A stretch of DNA of 64,000 bases from Taurinivorans muris (GCF_025232395.1 NZ_CP065938.1:930001-994000), one strand, 5' to 3'; positions 15,823-26,120 are shown, numbered from the stretch's first letter. Notes: generated by a model not told the origin, from the sequence alone. Program-made: numbers and translations.

Positions 15823-18447
15823 ATGAAAAAAATCATTCTTACCCTTTTATTTTCTTTTTTATTCCATTTTCAACCAGCGCAAGCGAACGAATATCCTCAT
15901 ATCAGCCAATTACAAAACGGGCTGACCGTGCTCATTAAAGAAGATCACAGATTTCCCATTGTTTCCACCCGCCTTTATGTGCGAAGCGGTTCAAGCAATG
16001 AGAAACAAGATAAATTAGGAATTGCTCATCTACTTGAGCACATGCTCTTTAAAGGCACCAAAACGCACCCGAAAGGCATTGATTTCATTGTTGAAAATGA
16101 AGGAGGCGATTTAAACGCCTACACTTCTTACGACAGAACGGTCTATTATAACGATATGCCTTCCCAAAAATGGCGATTAAGCCTTGAAGCGATACAAGGA
16201 CTCGCCTTTGAACCAATCCTGCGCAGGCAGCAGCTGAATGAGGAACGGGAAGTCGTTATTGCGGAACTGCGCCAGCGCGGCGATATGCCGGAAACCAAGC
16301 TCCTGCACCTTTCAACGTCTTCAACGCTCCACGGCACGCCTTACGCCAATCCCGTCATCGGAACGGTGGAAACGCTCAAATCCATTACGACTCAAGATAT
16401 TCAGGAATATATAAAAGCAAACTACAATCCGAACAATATGCTCCTTGTTGTCGCCGGCGACATCGACAGGAACGATGTGCTCAAAGAAGCGAGCAAACGC
16501 TTCGGGCAATACAAAAATAGCGGAATCATACAAAAAAAACGTCCTTTATCCCTTGAAGAAGTCCAAGCTTTGGCACGAGGAACACAAGTCAATATGGAAA
16601 AAGGCTCATGGAACAAAAGCTATGTGAATATCAGTTTTCCCGTTTCCCATGAAGCAAGCCCCGACAGCTCCGCCCTCCTGATCTTGTGCATGCTTTTAAG
16701 TTTTGATGACAACGCCCTCTTACAGCAGGAATTTATCTATAAGGAAAAAATTGCGGATACCATTGCCGCCTATCCCATGTTTTTTGAAACAGTGGGACAA
16801 TTTAACATTTATGCCGAACTTGACGAAAAAAACATTCCGCAGTTCATTGAAAAAATCAGCAAATTTTTTGCGAAACTGAATGCGGACACATTCAGCGATA
16901 CGGAATATGAACAAATAAAGACCATGCTTGAAAATCTGCATTGGAAAAAAGCGGAAACCATTCAAAGCCTTGCCACAACATACGGGGATAATTATTTCAA
17001 CAATCCAACGGACCCTTTGGCGGAAAATGCGTTGCAGCAAATTTATTTGACCAACAAAGAAAGCGTTGACACGGTCATTCAGCGTTATCTGCGACCGACA
17101 GCCCTCAATCTTTCTTTGATTCTTCCCGACACAGCCAAAATCAATAAGGAAGAACTCGTCAAAACAATAGAAAAAAACTGGCAAGCCCCAAAAACAAATG
17201 CAGAACAATCCAAACAAACGGAAAATAAAACGGAAGTCATAGAAACGAAAAACAAAACCGTCATCCTCATGCAGGATAACCATATTCCTTTTATGAGCGT
17301 TGATGTGAGCTACCTTGGCGGAGAAAGCCTTTTGCCTTTTGTCGGCGCAAAAAACAAAGAGGCGCTGCCAGCGCTCACTGCCCGGTTATTGACCATGGGC
17401 ACGAGTAAAAAAGATTATAAGGAACTCACCCGCTATCTTTCTGAAAGAGATTTGTATTTGTCAGCCTCTTCCGGCACGCTGTCGTTCCAAATTTCAGCAG
17501 GCGGGCATAAACGCCATGCCAAAGAAATTATCGGTCTTTTGGCTGAAACCGTCAAAAAACCCGCATTCAGCAAAAAAGACCTCAAACACATACAAATCGA
17601 GCAAATCGCCGCTATCCGCAAAAATGAAGATTCCGTTGTCACAAGCATGATGACAAAATTGCCCGGTTTCCTTTATCCGAACCATGTCTACGGAAACAAT
17701 AAAATTGGAACAGAAGCAGGCGTCAGCGCCGTAACGGTGAAAGACATCAAAAAATATTGGGCTGTCCAAAAAGAACAGCGTGTTGTAATCAGTGTGGCCG
17801 GCGACTTCGACAAGGAAGAAGTCCTTGCCGCCCTTGCGGAATTGCCCGCTCCAAACCCCAGGGAAATTCAAATTTCCAATCCAAAATGGACGGATGAAAA
17901 GTCTTTTGAAACCGTTGTGGAAGGAAGAAACCAAGATTTAACCCTGCTTATTTTCCCTGCGGTCGCTCTCGATCATCCGGATGCACCTGCCCTTGAAATA
18001 TTAAATTCCGCCCTGCAAGGTTTTAACGGCATTTTATACCAAGAATTGCGCGAAAAAAGGAATTTGGGGTATTCCGCATTTCCTCTCCTGCTGCAAAGCG
18101 AGCACACCGGCTTTATCGCCTATGGGATCATTGCGGCTCCGGAACACAAACAAAGCATAGAGGAACAATTTAAAGCCATTACAAAAACACTGCGCACACA
18201 GGGAATTGATAAAACAACCTTCAACCGGGCAAAAGCAAGCGTGCAAATGAACTTCATCAATAATCAGCAAAAAGTGCAGTCAAGAGCTTCTTCTGCGGCA
18301 AATGCGGTGCTTTTTGAACGCTCCCCAAATTACAGCCAAGAACATTTGCAAAAATTATTGAACGTCAGCCTCGACGATATTAACGCCTGCATAAAAAAAT
18401 ACCTTGTCTTAGACAAGGCGTATACTGCTCATTCCGGTTCAAAGTAA
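15823..18447 (+). CDS. Periplasmic M16-family zinc metalloprotease (pitrilysin-like), two-domain
   Basis: The start at 15823 (GGAG seven bases upstream) opens with a signal peptide cleaved near AQA/NE (residue 21). The 874-residue protein holds two M16 halves. The N-terminal half keeps the inverted zinc motif HLLEH (His69, Glu72, His73), with the distal Glu in VVIAELRQ. The C-terminal half lacks HxxEH, as is normal for the non-catalytic half. Such enzymes degrade short or misfolded peptides in the periplasm. The LREKRNLGYSA segment is the conserved C-terminal half signature. It lies next to a chaperone gene, suggesting envelope quality control. Confidence 0.92.
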   Translation: MKKIILTLLFSFLFHFQPAQANEYPHISQLQNGLTVLIKEDHRFPIVSTRLYVRSGSSNEKQDKLGIAHLLEHMLFKGTKTHPKGIDFIVENEGGDLNAYTSYDRTVYYNDMPSQKWRLSLEAIQGLAFEPILRRQQLNEEREVVIAELRQRGDMPETKLLHLSTSSTLHGTPYANPVIGTVETLKSITTQDIQEYIKANYNPNNMLLVVAGDIDRNDVLKEASKRFGQYKNSGIIQKKRPLSLEEVQALARGTQVNMEKGSWNKSYVNISFPVSHEASPDSSALLILCMLLSFDDNALLQQEFIYKEKIADTIAAYPMFFETVGQFNIYAELDEKNIPQFIEKISKFFAKLNADTFSDTEYEQIKTMLENLHWKKAETIQSLATTYGDNYFNNPTDPLAENALQQIYLTNKESVDTVIQRYLRPTALNLSLILPDTAKINKEELVKTIEKNWQAPKTNAEQSKQTENKTEVIETKNKTVILMQDNHIPFMSVDVSYLGGESLLPFVGAKNKEALPALTARLLTMGTSKKDYKELTRYLSERDLYLSASSGTLSFQISAGGHKRHAKEIIGLLAETVKKPAFSKKDLKHIQIEQIAAIRKNEDSVVTSMMTKLPGFLYPNHVYGNNKIGTEAGVSAVTVKDIKKYWAVQKEQRVVISVAGDFDKEEVLAALAELPAPNPREIQISNPKWTDEKSFETVVEGRNQDLTLLIFPAVALDHPDAPALEILNSALQGFNGILYQELREKRNLGYSAFPLLLQSEHTGFIAYGIIAAPEHKQSIEEQFKAITKTLRTQGIDKTTFNRAKASVQMNFINNQQKVQSRASSAANAVLFERSPNYSQEHLQKLLNVSLDDINACIKKYLVLDKAYTAHSGSK

Positions 18448-18455
18448 AGGCGTAT

Positions 18456-19910
18456 ATGCAAAAAATACTTATTTCAGGTCTTAGCGGCGGAAGCGGAAAA
18501 ACCATTGTCAGCCTTGGTTTGTCAAGATTTTTCACCAATAACGGCTACACAGTCTGCCCCTTCAAAAAAGGCCCCGACTATATTGACGCGGCATGGCTTA
18601 TGCAGGCTTCCCGCAAACCATGCTATTGCCTTGACTCTTTCTTTTTAGATGATGAGGCATTGGCACGGCATTTTTATGCGACATGTCAGAATGCTCCCCA
18701 AAAAAGCATAGCCCTCATCGAAGGAAACCGCGGTCTTTACGACGGCAAAGACTATTTGGGCTCTTGCTCCACGGCATATCTTGCCCATACCCTCGACTGC
18801 CCCGTGCTTTTAACCGTAAATTGCGCAAAAATCACCCGCACAACGGCGGCGCTCGTCTTAGGCATACGAAATTTCGACCCTGAGCTCAGGCTTGCCGGCG
18901 TCATTCTGAACAATATCGCCTCTGCGCGGCACCAAACAATCATCCGGCAATCCATTGAGGAATATACGGATATTCCTGTGCTCGGCGCTATTCCCCGCCT
19001 AAAGGACAACCCTATTCCTGAGCGGCATTTAGGCTTGAGCCTCAATAAAAACGACGATAAGCAAAGCATGCTCGATTCCTTGGCTGAACTTATCGCCGAC
19101 AATACGGACACACAAAAAATTCTGGCAGCCACAGGCGATATGCCCCGACTTCCCGATCCGCCCCTTGAAATAACACGAAAAATGCAGTCTAGCCCTCTTA
19201 ATATCGCGTATCTGTACGATGACGCTTTTTGGTTTTATTACCAAGAAAATTTTGACGAGCTCAAAAAATTGGGAGCGAACCTCGTCCCGCTTTCCCTATT
19301 GTCGGAACAAAGCTTTGCGGAACAGCTGCAAGCCCGCAAGCTCACCGCAAAGGATATTGACGGACTGTACATCGGAGGAGGCTACCCCGAATTGTATGCC
19401 AAAGAAATCAGCCGCTCTCCGAAACTTCCGCAAATAAAGGAATGGATTGAACAGAATATGCCCGTATATGCCGAATGCGGAGGCTTTATGCTTCTTGCCA
19501 AACAGCTTCATTTTCCTGAAGAAAAAAAATACGAAAGCTATCCCATGATCGGCGTTTTCGATATTGAAACAAAATTTTTCGATAAGCCGCAAGGGCTCGG
19601 ATATGCGGAAATAAAAACAATTCGGGAAAACCCCTATCACCCGCTGGGAAGCATTTGGAAAGGGCATGAATTTCATTTTTCAACAGCGGTAAACGCCAAA
19701 CCGGACCAAGAATTTCTCTTTGAACTGAAAAAAGGACGCGGCATGACGCAGAAGGAAATGCAAAACAATAATCTTGCGTTTGACGGACTTATCTATAAAA
19801 ACTGTTTTGCATCCTATACCCACATTTTTGCTCCCGCTGTTCCGCATTTTTCCAAAAACTTTATCGAAACAGCCCGTCAATACCGCAAAAATCAAAAGGA
19901 AAACGCATGA
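18456..19910 (+). CDS. cbiA: Cobyrinate a,c-diamide synthase
   Basis: It amidates the a and c side chains of cobyrinate with glutamine and ATP, a step in cobamide synthesis. The 484-residue protein has an N-terminal dethiobiotin-synthetase-like ATPase with a P-loop (GLSGGSGKT at 8-16) and a C-terminal class I glutaminase-like domain whose nucleophile Cys lies in YAECGGFMLL. The following gene overlaps its stop by 4 bp (ATGA). No other cbi gene is adjacent, but cobS lies 2.5 kb downstream and the B12-dependent NrdJ is also in the window. Confidence 0.93.
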   Translation: MQKILISGLSGGSGKTIVSLGLSRFFTNNGYTVCPFKKGPDYIDAAWLMQASRKPCYCLDSFFLDDEALARHFYATCQNAPQKSIALIEGNRGLYDGKDYLGSCSTAYLAHTLDCPVLLTVNCAKITRTTAALVLGIRNFDPELRLAGVILNNIASARHQTIIRQSIEEYTDIPVLGAIPRLKDNPIPERHLGLSLNKNDDKQSMLDSLAELIADNTDTQKILAATGDMPRLPDPPLEITRKMQSSPLNIAYLYDDAFWFYYQENFDELKKLGANLVPLSLLSEQSFAEQLQARKLTAKDIDGLYIGGGYPELYAKEISRSPKLPQIKEWIEQNMPVYAECGGFMLLAKQLHFPEEKKYESYPMIGVFDIETKFFDKPQGLGYAEIKTIRENPYHPLGSIWKGHEFHFSTAVNAKPDQEFLFELKKGRGMTQKEMQNNNLAFDGLIYKNCFASYTHIFAPAVPHFSKNFIETARQYRKNQKENA

Positions 19911-20167
19911 ATACAAAAAAAAATGAAAACGGCAACCCTCTTTTCGGCATGCTCGGAACAGCCTCGACCATGGGTCTGCACATGGTGTCAGGTCCGCTCG
20001 TGGGAGGAGGGCTTGGCTATCTGTGCGACACGTATCTGTTCGATTCCTATCCGATCGGATTGAGCATAGGAGTTGTTCTGGGGATTTTCGCAGGGTTCAG
20101 AAATGTTTATATTGATGCGAAATACCTCCAAAAAAAGCAAGAAGAACTTGATAACAACGGAGAATAA
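19907..20167 (+). CDS. AtpZ/AtpI-like ATP synthase assembly protein
   Basis: An 86-residue protein with two hydrophobic helices (about 22-42 and 50-66) joined by GYLCDTYLFDSYP. The pattern fits the small AtpZ (F0F1-ATPase gene 1) family often found at the head of atp operons. It overlaps cbiA by 4 bp and ends directly before the next gene. The short polar tail is charged. Confidence 0.75.
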   Translation: MNTKKNENGNPLFGMLGTASTMGLHMVSGPLVGGGLGYLCDTYLFDSYPIGLSIGVVLGIFAGFRNVYIDAKYLQKKQEELDNNGE

Positions 20168-20590
20168 ATGAAAATATTTTCATCCGCTCAAAACTATATA
20201 AAAAAAAATATCACAAGTCCCGCCATTCAAAGAATTATTTTTTTCGACATGCTCCTGTTAGGACTGCTTTTTCTTGCCGCCCTATGCACAATTGCAAAAA
20301 GCACATTTTTTCTCTGGATTTTTTTAGGAGGAATTTTATCTTTTTGGAATTTTTTTTTCATGGCAATTTTTATGCAAAAATATTTTAATTCCAAACTGTT
20401 AGGAACAAGCACAGACAAACTTTTACCCTTCGGGCAGATTTTAACCTCAAATTTAAGGCTTTTCTTAACCGGATTTTTATTATATATATTTTTAAAGCAT
20501 TGGAATGCCGACCCTGTCGCTTTATGCATAGGACTTTCCGTTCCAATGTCGACGATACCTATCTTATTGATATGCAATAACAAAATTTGA
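20168..20590 (+). CDS. AtpI-like protein (ATP synthase I)
   Basis: A 140-residue protein with about four transmembrane helices. Sequence conservation is low, as is usual for AtpI, so the call leans on topology, length and position between the AtpZ-like gene and atpB. AtpI proteins help assemble the c ring. The stop of the preceding gene abuts its ATG. Confidence 0.65.
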   Translation: MKIFSSAQNYIKKNITSPAIQRIIFFDMLLLGLLFLAALCTIAKSTFFLWIFLGGILSFWNFFFMAIFMQKYFNSKLLGTSTDKLLPFGQILTSNLRLFLTGFLLYIFLKHWNADPVALCIGLSVPMSTIPILLICNNKI

Positions 20591-20600
20591 GAGGACATTT

Positions 20601-21323
20601 ATGGCAGCTCAAGGTTTAGCACATCCGCTTCTGTTATCTTCCGTTATGAACATGGATACGATGAACATCGGCGGAACTGAAGTCCAAACCACCTATGTGT
20701 TTTTCACATGGTGCGGAATGATTTTCCTTCTTTTGCTCGGTTTATTTGTTAAATCAAGGATTTCCCTCATTCCGGGAAAGACCCAATCGCTTTTTGAAGC
20801 CATCATCGGAGGACTGGAAAATTTCATCGTGGACTCCCTTGGCGAAAAAGGACGTCGTTATGTTCCTCTTTTAATTGGAATTTTTCTTTATATTTTCAGC
20901 ATGAACATGCTCGGGCTTGTTCCCGGTTTCGACGCTCCGACGGCAAACCTCAATACGACGGTTTCCGTGGCGTTATTTGTTTTCATTTATTACAACTACC
21001 TCGGCATCAAAACATGGGGCTTCCATTATATCGGACATTTCACAGGTCCCAGCAAAGCCCTTATGCCCCTGATGTTTCCTATTGAAATTATTTCCCATTT
21101 GGCACGCCCTCTTTCCATGTCCCTGCGTCTGTTCGGCAATATCTTCGGCGAAGAAATGACGCTGCTTATTTTCTTCAGCTTCGGCGCAAGCATTTATATC
21201 GGCGCCCTGCTTGGCACTGTGCCTTTATATTTCCTTTTCCTTTTGGGAAAAACCTTGCAGGCATTCATTTTATTCGTTCTTTCTTTGATTTATATCAAGG
21301 GTGCGATTGAACACGCCCATTAA
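20601..21323 (+). CDS. atpB: ATP synthase F0 subunit a
   Basis: Subunit a forms the ion half-channels next to the c ring. At 240 residues it is of normal length. The essential Arg is in RPLSMSLRLFGNIFGEE, the family signature, and the last helices carry LGKTLQAFILFVLSLIYI. GAGGAC precedes the ATG. It is followed by atpE but not by atpF or any F1 gene, so the enzyme is encoded at two loci, as is known in Desulfovibrio. Confidence 0.96.
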   Translation: MAAQGLAHPLLLSSVMNMDTMNIGGTEVQTTYVFFTWCGMIFLLLLGLFVKSRISLIPGKTQSLFEAIIGGLENFIVDSLGEKGRRYVPLLIGIFLYIFSMNMLGLVPGFDAPTANLNTTVSVALFVFIYYNYLGIKTWGFHYIGHFTGPSKALMPLMFPIEIISHLARPLSMSLRLFGNIFGEEMTLLIFFSFGASIYIGALLGTVPLYFLFLLGKTLQAFILFVLSLIYIKGAIEHAH

Positions 21324-21378
21324 TAACAGCGGAACCATTAAAATAGTGGGGAATGGTCAACTGACCAAAACAATATAA

Positions 21379-21717
<339 letters not shown>

Positions 21718-21726
21718 TACTGTACA

Positions 21727-21759
21727 GTACAAAAGGACTTGTTCCTTTTGTACTTAACT
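21727..21759 (+). terminator. Hairpin between atpE and rex
   Basis: An 11-bp perfect stem (21727-21737 with 21743-21753, GTACAAAAGGA/TCCTTTTGTAC) with a 5-nt loop. Only a mixed T-rich sequence follows, so it may be a terminator, an attenuator or an mRNA-stabilising end for the atp transcript. Confidence 0.5.
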
Positions 21760-21778
21760 TTTAGCCCTTTTTTCCACC

Positions 21779-22411
21779 ATGCAAAAATACGATCATATTC
21801 CCAGAGCGACTATCCAAAGACTTGCAACCTATATGCAGGTTTTGGAAACAATGAAAAAAGACAATATCAAAATTACTTCCTCCGAACCGCTTGCAACAGC
21901 TTGTGATGTCAATGCTTCCCAAGTCCGTAAGGATTTAGCGTATTTTGGTGAGTTTGGAGTGCGTGGGGTGGGCTATTATGTTGATTATCTTTTGGATGCG
22001 ATTAAAGACTGCCTTCATGCCAACAGAGAATGGCGCACAGCCCTTATCGGCGTTGGAAACTTAGGTCGTGCTTTATTGAACCACCAAGAATTTAACCGCC
22101 GCGGCATCAGAATTGTCGGAGCTTTTGACTGCGACCCTTTTAAAATCGGCGAAGTCGCTTACGGATTGGAAATTTTTTGCTCCAAGCGCTTGCAGGAAAA
22201 AGTCCCCGAACTGGGTATCGAGCTTGGGATTATCACAACTCCGCCGGAACGCGCTCAAAGAGCCGCCGACCAGCTCATTGAAGCGGGAGTGAAAGGTATT
22301 TTGAATTTCAGCTCGGCGCGCATTGTGACTCCGAACCACGTATATATTGAATATGTGGACTTTTTCCATCAAATTTATTCATTGACGTTCAATATTTCAA
22401 CCAAAAACTAA
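21779..22411 (+). CDS. rex: Redox-sensing transcriptional repressor Rex
   Basis: Rex senses the NADH/NAD+ ratio and represses energy genes when NADH is low. The 210-residue protein has an N-terminal winged helix (IPRATIQRLATYMQVLE, then ASQVRKDLAYFGEFG) and a Rossmann domain with GVGNLGRAL near residue 91, and ends with the domain-swapped helix typical of Rex dimers. No Shine-Dalgarno sequence is visible before the ATG. Its place behind the atp genes suits the known role of Rex in Desulfovibrio, where atp and sulfate-reduction genes belong to its regulon. I did not find a convincing Rex box in the window. Confidence 0.95.
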   Translation: MQKYDHIPRATIQRLATYMQVLETMKKDNIKITSSEPLATACDVNASQVRKDLAYFGEFGVRGVGYYVDYLLDAIKDCLHANREWRTALIGVGNLGRALLNHQEFNRRGIRIVGAFDCDPFKIGEVAYGLEIFCSKRLQEKVPELGIELGIITTPPERAQRAADQLIEAGVKGILNFSSARIVTPNHVYIEYVDFFHQIYSLTFNISTKN

Positions 22412-22435
22412 ATATTGCTTTTTTTGCAATCAGTT

Positions 22436-23212
22436 ATGAAACAATATTTTCATGCTGCCTTTTCTTTTTTAACCATTCTGGTGAAAGGCAAAGAATATTC
22501 TCATGCGGCCATGCAAAAAAGCATATATTGCTATCCGTTTGTCGGAGCCGTTCTTTTTTTTCTTTCCGCCTGTTTTTCATTGTTATTTCAAATAATTTTA
22601 AATAATTATCTTCTTTCCGCTCTTGTTTTTCTCTTCTGCGGCTGCCTGCTTATCCGAGGTCTTCACCATGACGGACTGGCGGATGTTGCCGACGCTTTTG
22701 GAAGCGGCAAAAGAGGAGAAGAGTTCAGAAAAATACTGAAAGACAGCAGAATAGGTTCTTTCGGAGCGCTTGCGCTTATTTTCTATTTCCTCTTCGGAAT
22801 GACGCTCATAAGCCGAATTTTGGAAATAAATATCACTCAAAAAAGTTATTGGTCCTTTATGGAAGAAATGATTTTTGTCGGTTTTTGGAGCAGATTGGGC
22901 TTATTGACACTCCCCTTTTGTTCACAAATTTACGAACCTCAAAACCAAGAATTTTCCCTTTCAAAAATACTTTTTGAAAATTTCAATAAAAGCTCCGTAC
23001 CGGCATGGTATTTTTTTATTTTCATTTTTTCAGTCCTTTGCTTTAATGCCTCATTAATCATCATCTGCACAACGATTTCTTTTCTCTTTTCCCTGCCGTT
23101 ATACCGCTTGGCTCAAAAAGAAAAAGGCTATAACGGCGACTTCTTGGGAACAAATTGCCTCTTATGGGAATTGGCGGGATTTCTTTCTGTCCTGCTTTTT
23201 CATTCATTATAA
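22436..23212 (+). CDS. cobS: Adenosylcobinamide-GDP ribazoletransferase (cobalamin synthase)
   Basis: It joins the lower-ligand riboside to adenosylcobinamide-GDP, the last part of cobamide synthesis, in the inner membrane. The 258-residue protein has about six to seven hydrophobic helices and the signature HHDGLADVADAFGSG near residue 78, followed by KDSRIGSFGA. The ATG at 22436 is preferred to a TTG at 22415; neither has a clear ribosome binding site. It follows rex by 24 bp and may be translated from the same mRNA. Confidence 0.92.
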   Translation: MKQYFHAAFSFLTILVKGKEYSHAAMQKSIYCYPFVGAVLFFLSACFSLLFQIILNNYLLSALVFLFCGCLLIRGLHHDGLADVADAFGSGKRGEEFRKILKDSRIGSFGALALIFYFLFGMTLISRILEINITQKSYWSFMEEMIFVGFWSRLGLLTLPFCSQIYEPQNQEFSLSKILFENFNKSSVPAWYFFIFIFSVLCFNASLIIICTTISFLFSLPLYRLAQKEKGYNGDFLGTNCLLWELAGFLSVLLFHSL

Positions 23213-23289
23213 AATGTTTTCTTTGGAAAATTTGGGAAATTTCACTTCCAAGGCTTGCTTTTTATTCTTCGCTATGATAAAAAAAATTT

Positions 23290-23520
23290 ATGGAACTTTT
23301 AGAACTTTTAGAAAAACGTGTAGATGCATTACTTGCGGAAATTGAAAGATTAAGAACAGAAAACTCGGTTTTGCAAGAGCAGCTTTCCTCTTATGAACAA
23401 AAATTGGAAGAAAGTTCTCAATATATTGGTACGCTCAAGAGCGAACAGCAAAACGTACAACTTGTGAAAGAACGTCTTGAAGTATTAATGCAAAAAATTG
23501 AAACTGTTTTAACCGAATAA
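23290..23520 (+). CDS. ZapB-like coiled-coil protein
   Basis: A 76-residue protein that is almost wholly coiled coil, with leucines at heptad spacing (MELLELLEKRVDALLAEI, then RLRTENSVLQEQL). This size and composition fit the ZapB-type division proteins that stack Z rings. Position supports this: zapA starts 9 bp downstream. Coiled-coil sequences give little family resolution, so the name is by context. Confidence 0.65.
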   Translation: MELLELLEKRVDALLAEIERLRTENSVLQEQLSSYEQKLEESSQYIGTLKSEQQNVQLVKERLEVLMQKIETVLTE

Positions 23521-23529
23521 ACAATTTTT

Positions 23530-23811
23530 ATGCAAGAATATAATCTCAATGCTTTTGACCTGGTGAACGTATCGTTCAAAACCGAAGCAAGCGGCGAACG
23601 GGTTCAAAAAGCCCATGAATACGCGCAAAGCCTTTATGAAGAACTAAAAGTACATGGCGGTAATCTCACTCGTGACAGATTATTGGCAATTTTGCTCTTA
23701 GGTATTACTGATGATTTATTGCAGCAAAAAGACAAGGCTAAGAACCTGAATACTTTCCTTATTTCTTTGCTGAAAAAAATAGATGATTGTATTCCTGATA
23801 ATCCGCAATAG
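23530..23811 (+). CDS. zapA: Cell division protein ZapA
   Basis: ZapA bundles FtsZ filaments at mid-cell. The 93-residue protein has the ZapA layout: an N-terminal beta-strand domain followed by a conserved helix (VQKAHEYAQSLYEEL) and a C-terminal coiled coil. It lies immediately upstream of 6S RNA, the same zapA-ssrS order seen in many Proteobacteria. Confidence 0.85.
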   Translation: MQEYNLNAFDLVNVSFKTEASGERVQKAHEYAQSLYEELKVHGGNLTRDRLLAILLLGITDDLLQQKDKAKNLNTFLISLLKKIDDCIPDNPQ

Positions 23812-23817
23812 GATTAT

Positions 23818-24005
23818 TTGAAATATATCCCCTGAGGTGTACGTGTTGCAATTCAATGGTGCCGGCCGTACAAGCGATTTTAGGGAGTTGATAGACAAAA
23901 TGGTGTGCATGCCTTGCCGCAAGGAAGCCTGAAGTTTTGCTGATATTCCCACCCTGGCAAGCCAGGTCACGTGCCCTTATTGGTCACGGCATCTTGGGGT
24001 TTCAC
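23818..24005 (+). ncRNA. ssrS: 6S RNA
   Basis: There is no gene in this stretch, but it has the marks of 6S RNA. The closing stem is CCCC-U-GAGGUG (from 23829) pairing with CAUCUU-GGGG (ending near 23999), with one bulged U, as in 6S RNA of Proteobacteria. The length of about 185 nt is right, and it follows zapA directly. 6S RNA mimics an open promoter and sequesters sigma70 RNA polymerase in stationary phase. The ends are approximate. Confidence 0.8.
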
Positions 24006-24050
24006 ATTAAATCTTCCCTTATCTGTTAAATACCCTTGCAATACGCCAGC

Positions 24051-24080
24051 AATCAAGCATTACCGCTTGATTTTATTTTT
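24051..24080 (+). terminator. Terminator behind 6S RNA
   Basis: AATCAAGC (24051-24058) pairs with GCTTGATT (24065-24072) around a 6-nt loop, followed by TTATTTTTT. Confidence 0.75.
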
Positions 24081-24107
24081 TAAAGGCTTTTTTATAAAGA
24101 GGAAAAA

Positions 24108-25670
24108 ATGTATATAATCTCATTATCCGTCAGTATTATTCTCACTGCCATTGTCGGTATCGTTGCCGGCTGTTTCATACAAAACAGGGTGACAGCCAAA
24201 CGCTTGGGCGACGCCAAAGATTTGGCGACACGCATTATTAACGAAGCGAGAAAAGAAGCGTCAGCGCAAAAAAAGGAATTATTGGTTCAATGCCAAGATG
24301 AAATTTTGCAGCAAAAAAAGGCGATGGAAATTGAATACCGCGAACAGGAACGTGAAATAAAAAACCGTGAACGCAAAGTCCAAGACCTTACGGAAAGGCT
24401 TGACGAAAAAATCGAACGCGTAACCAAAAAAGAAGACGAAATCATCGCCTTTGAGAAAGAACAGGCAGCCAAAGAACGGCAACTGGCAGAAAAAGAAGCG
24501 GAACTGCAAAACCTCATGGACGAGCAGGAACGCAAACTCCAAGAAGTTTGCGGACTGACTGTTGAAGAAGCCAAAGCCCGCTTATTCCAGGAAATTGAAG
24601 CAAGAACCCGCCATGAAGCTGCCCATATCGTCCGTGTCATTGAAACGGAAGCCAAGGAAAATGCGGACAGAAAAGCGAAAGAAATCATTGCAGGGGCGAT
24701 ACAGCGCTATGCGGGCGACTACGTCGGCGAACAAACGGTCACGGCGGTTCCGCTCCCAAGCGAAGATATGAAAGGTCGTATCATCGGTCGTGAAGGCAGA
24801 AACATCCGCGCTATCGAAGCCGCTACCGGCGTCGACCTCATTATTGACGACACGCCGGAAACAGTCATTTTATCCGCATACAGCCCGATGCGCCGCCAAG
24901 TAGCCCGCATGGCGCTTGAAAGACTTATCCAAGACGGCAGAATACACCCTGCGCGCATTGAAGATATTGTCTTAAAATGTGAAGAAGAACTTGATATCCA
25001 AGTCCGCGAAGTCGGCGAACAGGCGACCTTTGACGCCGGCGTGCACGGTATTCATGCGGAAATCGTCCGCTTGCTCGGACAATTGAAATACAGAACAAGC
25101 TTCACCCAAAACGTTTTGCAGCACTCTTTGGAAGTTTCCGCGCTTTGCGGCATGATGGCAGCGGAACTCGGCATGGACGTGAAAAAAGCGAAACGCGCAG
25201 GTCTGCTCCATGACATAGGCAAAGCGGTCGACCATGAAGTCGAAGGGTCCCACGCGTTGATCGGGGCTGATATCGCCAAAAAATACGGTGAAAGCAAAGA
25301 AATCATCCACGCCATCGCGGCCCACCATGAAGACCAGCATCCGGAAACCGCCCTTGCTGTTCTTGTGCAGGCAGCAGACTCCTTGTCCGCCGCCCGTCCG
25401 GGAGCAAGAAAAGAATTGATGGAAAGCTATGTCAAACGTCTTGAAGAACTTGAAGGAATCGCCACCGGTTTTGACGGTGTTTCCAAAGCATATGCCATTC
25501 AAGCCGGACGCGAACTCCGCGTTATGGTTAATTCCGACAACATCGATGACGACAGGGCATATTTGCTTTGCAAAGATATTGTTGCTAAAATTGAAGAAAC
25601 ATTGACTTACCCAGGACAAATCCGCGTTACCGTGATCAGGGAGCGCCGGGCAGTTTCTTTTGCACGCTAA
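24108..25670 (+). CDS. rny: Ribonuclease Y
   Basis: A membrane-anchored endoribonuclease that starts mRNA decay. The 520-residue protein follows the RNase Y plan: an N-terminal transmembrane helix (residues 3-25), a long charged coiled coil (about 30-200), a KH domain with [15 protein letters not shown] (about 225), and an HD domain with [12 protein letters not shown] (about 367). The length matches the family. AGAGGAAA precedes the ATG. It lies behind the 6S RNA terminator and is followed by hisI. Confidence 0.97.
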   Translation: MYIISLSVSIILTAIVGIVAGCFIQNRVTAKRLGDAKDLATRIINEARKEASAQKKELLVQCQDEILQQKKAMEIEYREQEREIKNRERKVQDLTERLDEKIERVTKKEDEIIAFEKEQAAKERQLAEKEAELQNLMDEQERKLQEVCGLTVEEAKARLFQEIEARTRHEAAHIVRVIETEAKENADRKAKEIIAGAIQRYAGDYVGEQTVTAVPLPSEDMKGRIIGREGRNIRAIEAATGVDLIIDDTPETVILSAYSPMRRQVARMALERLIQDGRIHPARIEDIVLKCEEELDIQVREVGEQATFDAGVHGIHAEIVRLLGQLKYRTSFTQNVLQHSLEVSALCGMMAAELGMDVKKAKRAGLLHDIGKAVDHEVEGSHALIGADIAKKYGESKEIIHAIAAHHEDQHPETALAVLVQAADSLSAARPGARKELMESYVKRLEELEGIATGFDGVSKAYAIQAGRELRVMVNSDNIDDDRAYLLCKDIVAKIEETLTYPGQIRVTVIRERRAVSFAR

Positions 25671-25733
25671 TCCCTTTGCCTCATGCCAACAGAACAGTCA
25701 TGCAACAGTCGCGGAACAAGGTAGAAAATTGTC

Positions 25734-26120
25734 ATGAAAATCCCATTTGAACCCAATTTTAAAAAAGGCGGCGGACTTATCACTGCCGTAGTGCAGGATA
25801 TTCATTCCAATGAAGTTATCATGCTTGCTTACATGAATGAAGAGGCCTACCAGAAAACATTGGAAACAGGGGAAGCCCACTATTACAGCAGAAGCAAACA
25901 AAGGCTCTGGCATAAAGGGGAAACTTCCGGACATATCCAAAAAATACATTCCATCCGTCTGGACTGCGACAGCGACGCTCTGCTTCTGAAAGTGGAGCAA
26001 ATCGGCGACATAGCTTGCCATGAGGGATATCATTCCTGCTTTTTCAGGGAATTGAAAAACGGTATCGTATCTTACTGTTTCAAACAATTGAAACACCCAA
26101 CATTAATATACAAAAAGTAA
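25734..26120 (+). CDS. hisI: Phosphoribosyl-AMP cyclohydrolase
   Basis: Third step of histidine synthesis, opening the adenine ring of phosphoribosyl-AMP. The 128-residue protein is a stand-alone HisI without a fused HisE domain. The family signatures are MLAYMNEEAYQKTLETGEAHYYSRS, whose first half holds the substrate loop, LWHKGETSGH, and metal-site residues in LDCDSDALL and CHEGYHSCF. It precedes hisG by 9 bp. No other his biosynthesis genes follow, so the pathway is split. Confidence 0.96.
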   Translation: MKIPFEPNFKKGGGLITAVVQDIHSNEVIMLAYMNEEAYQKTLETGEAHYYSRSKQRLWHKGETSGHIQKIHSIRLDCDSDALLLKVEQIGDIACHEGYHSCFFRELKNGIVSYCFKQLKHPTLIYKK

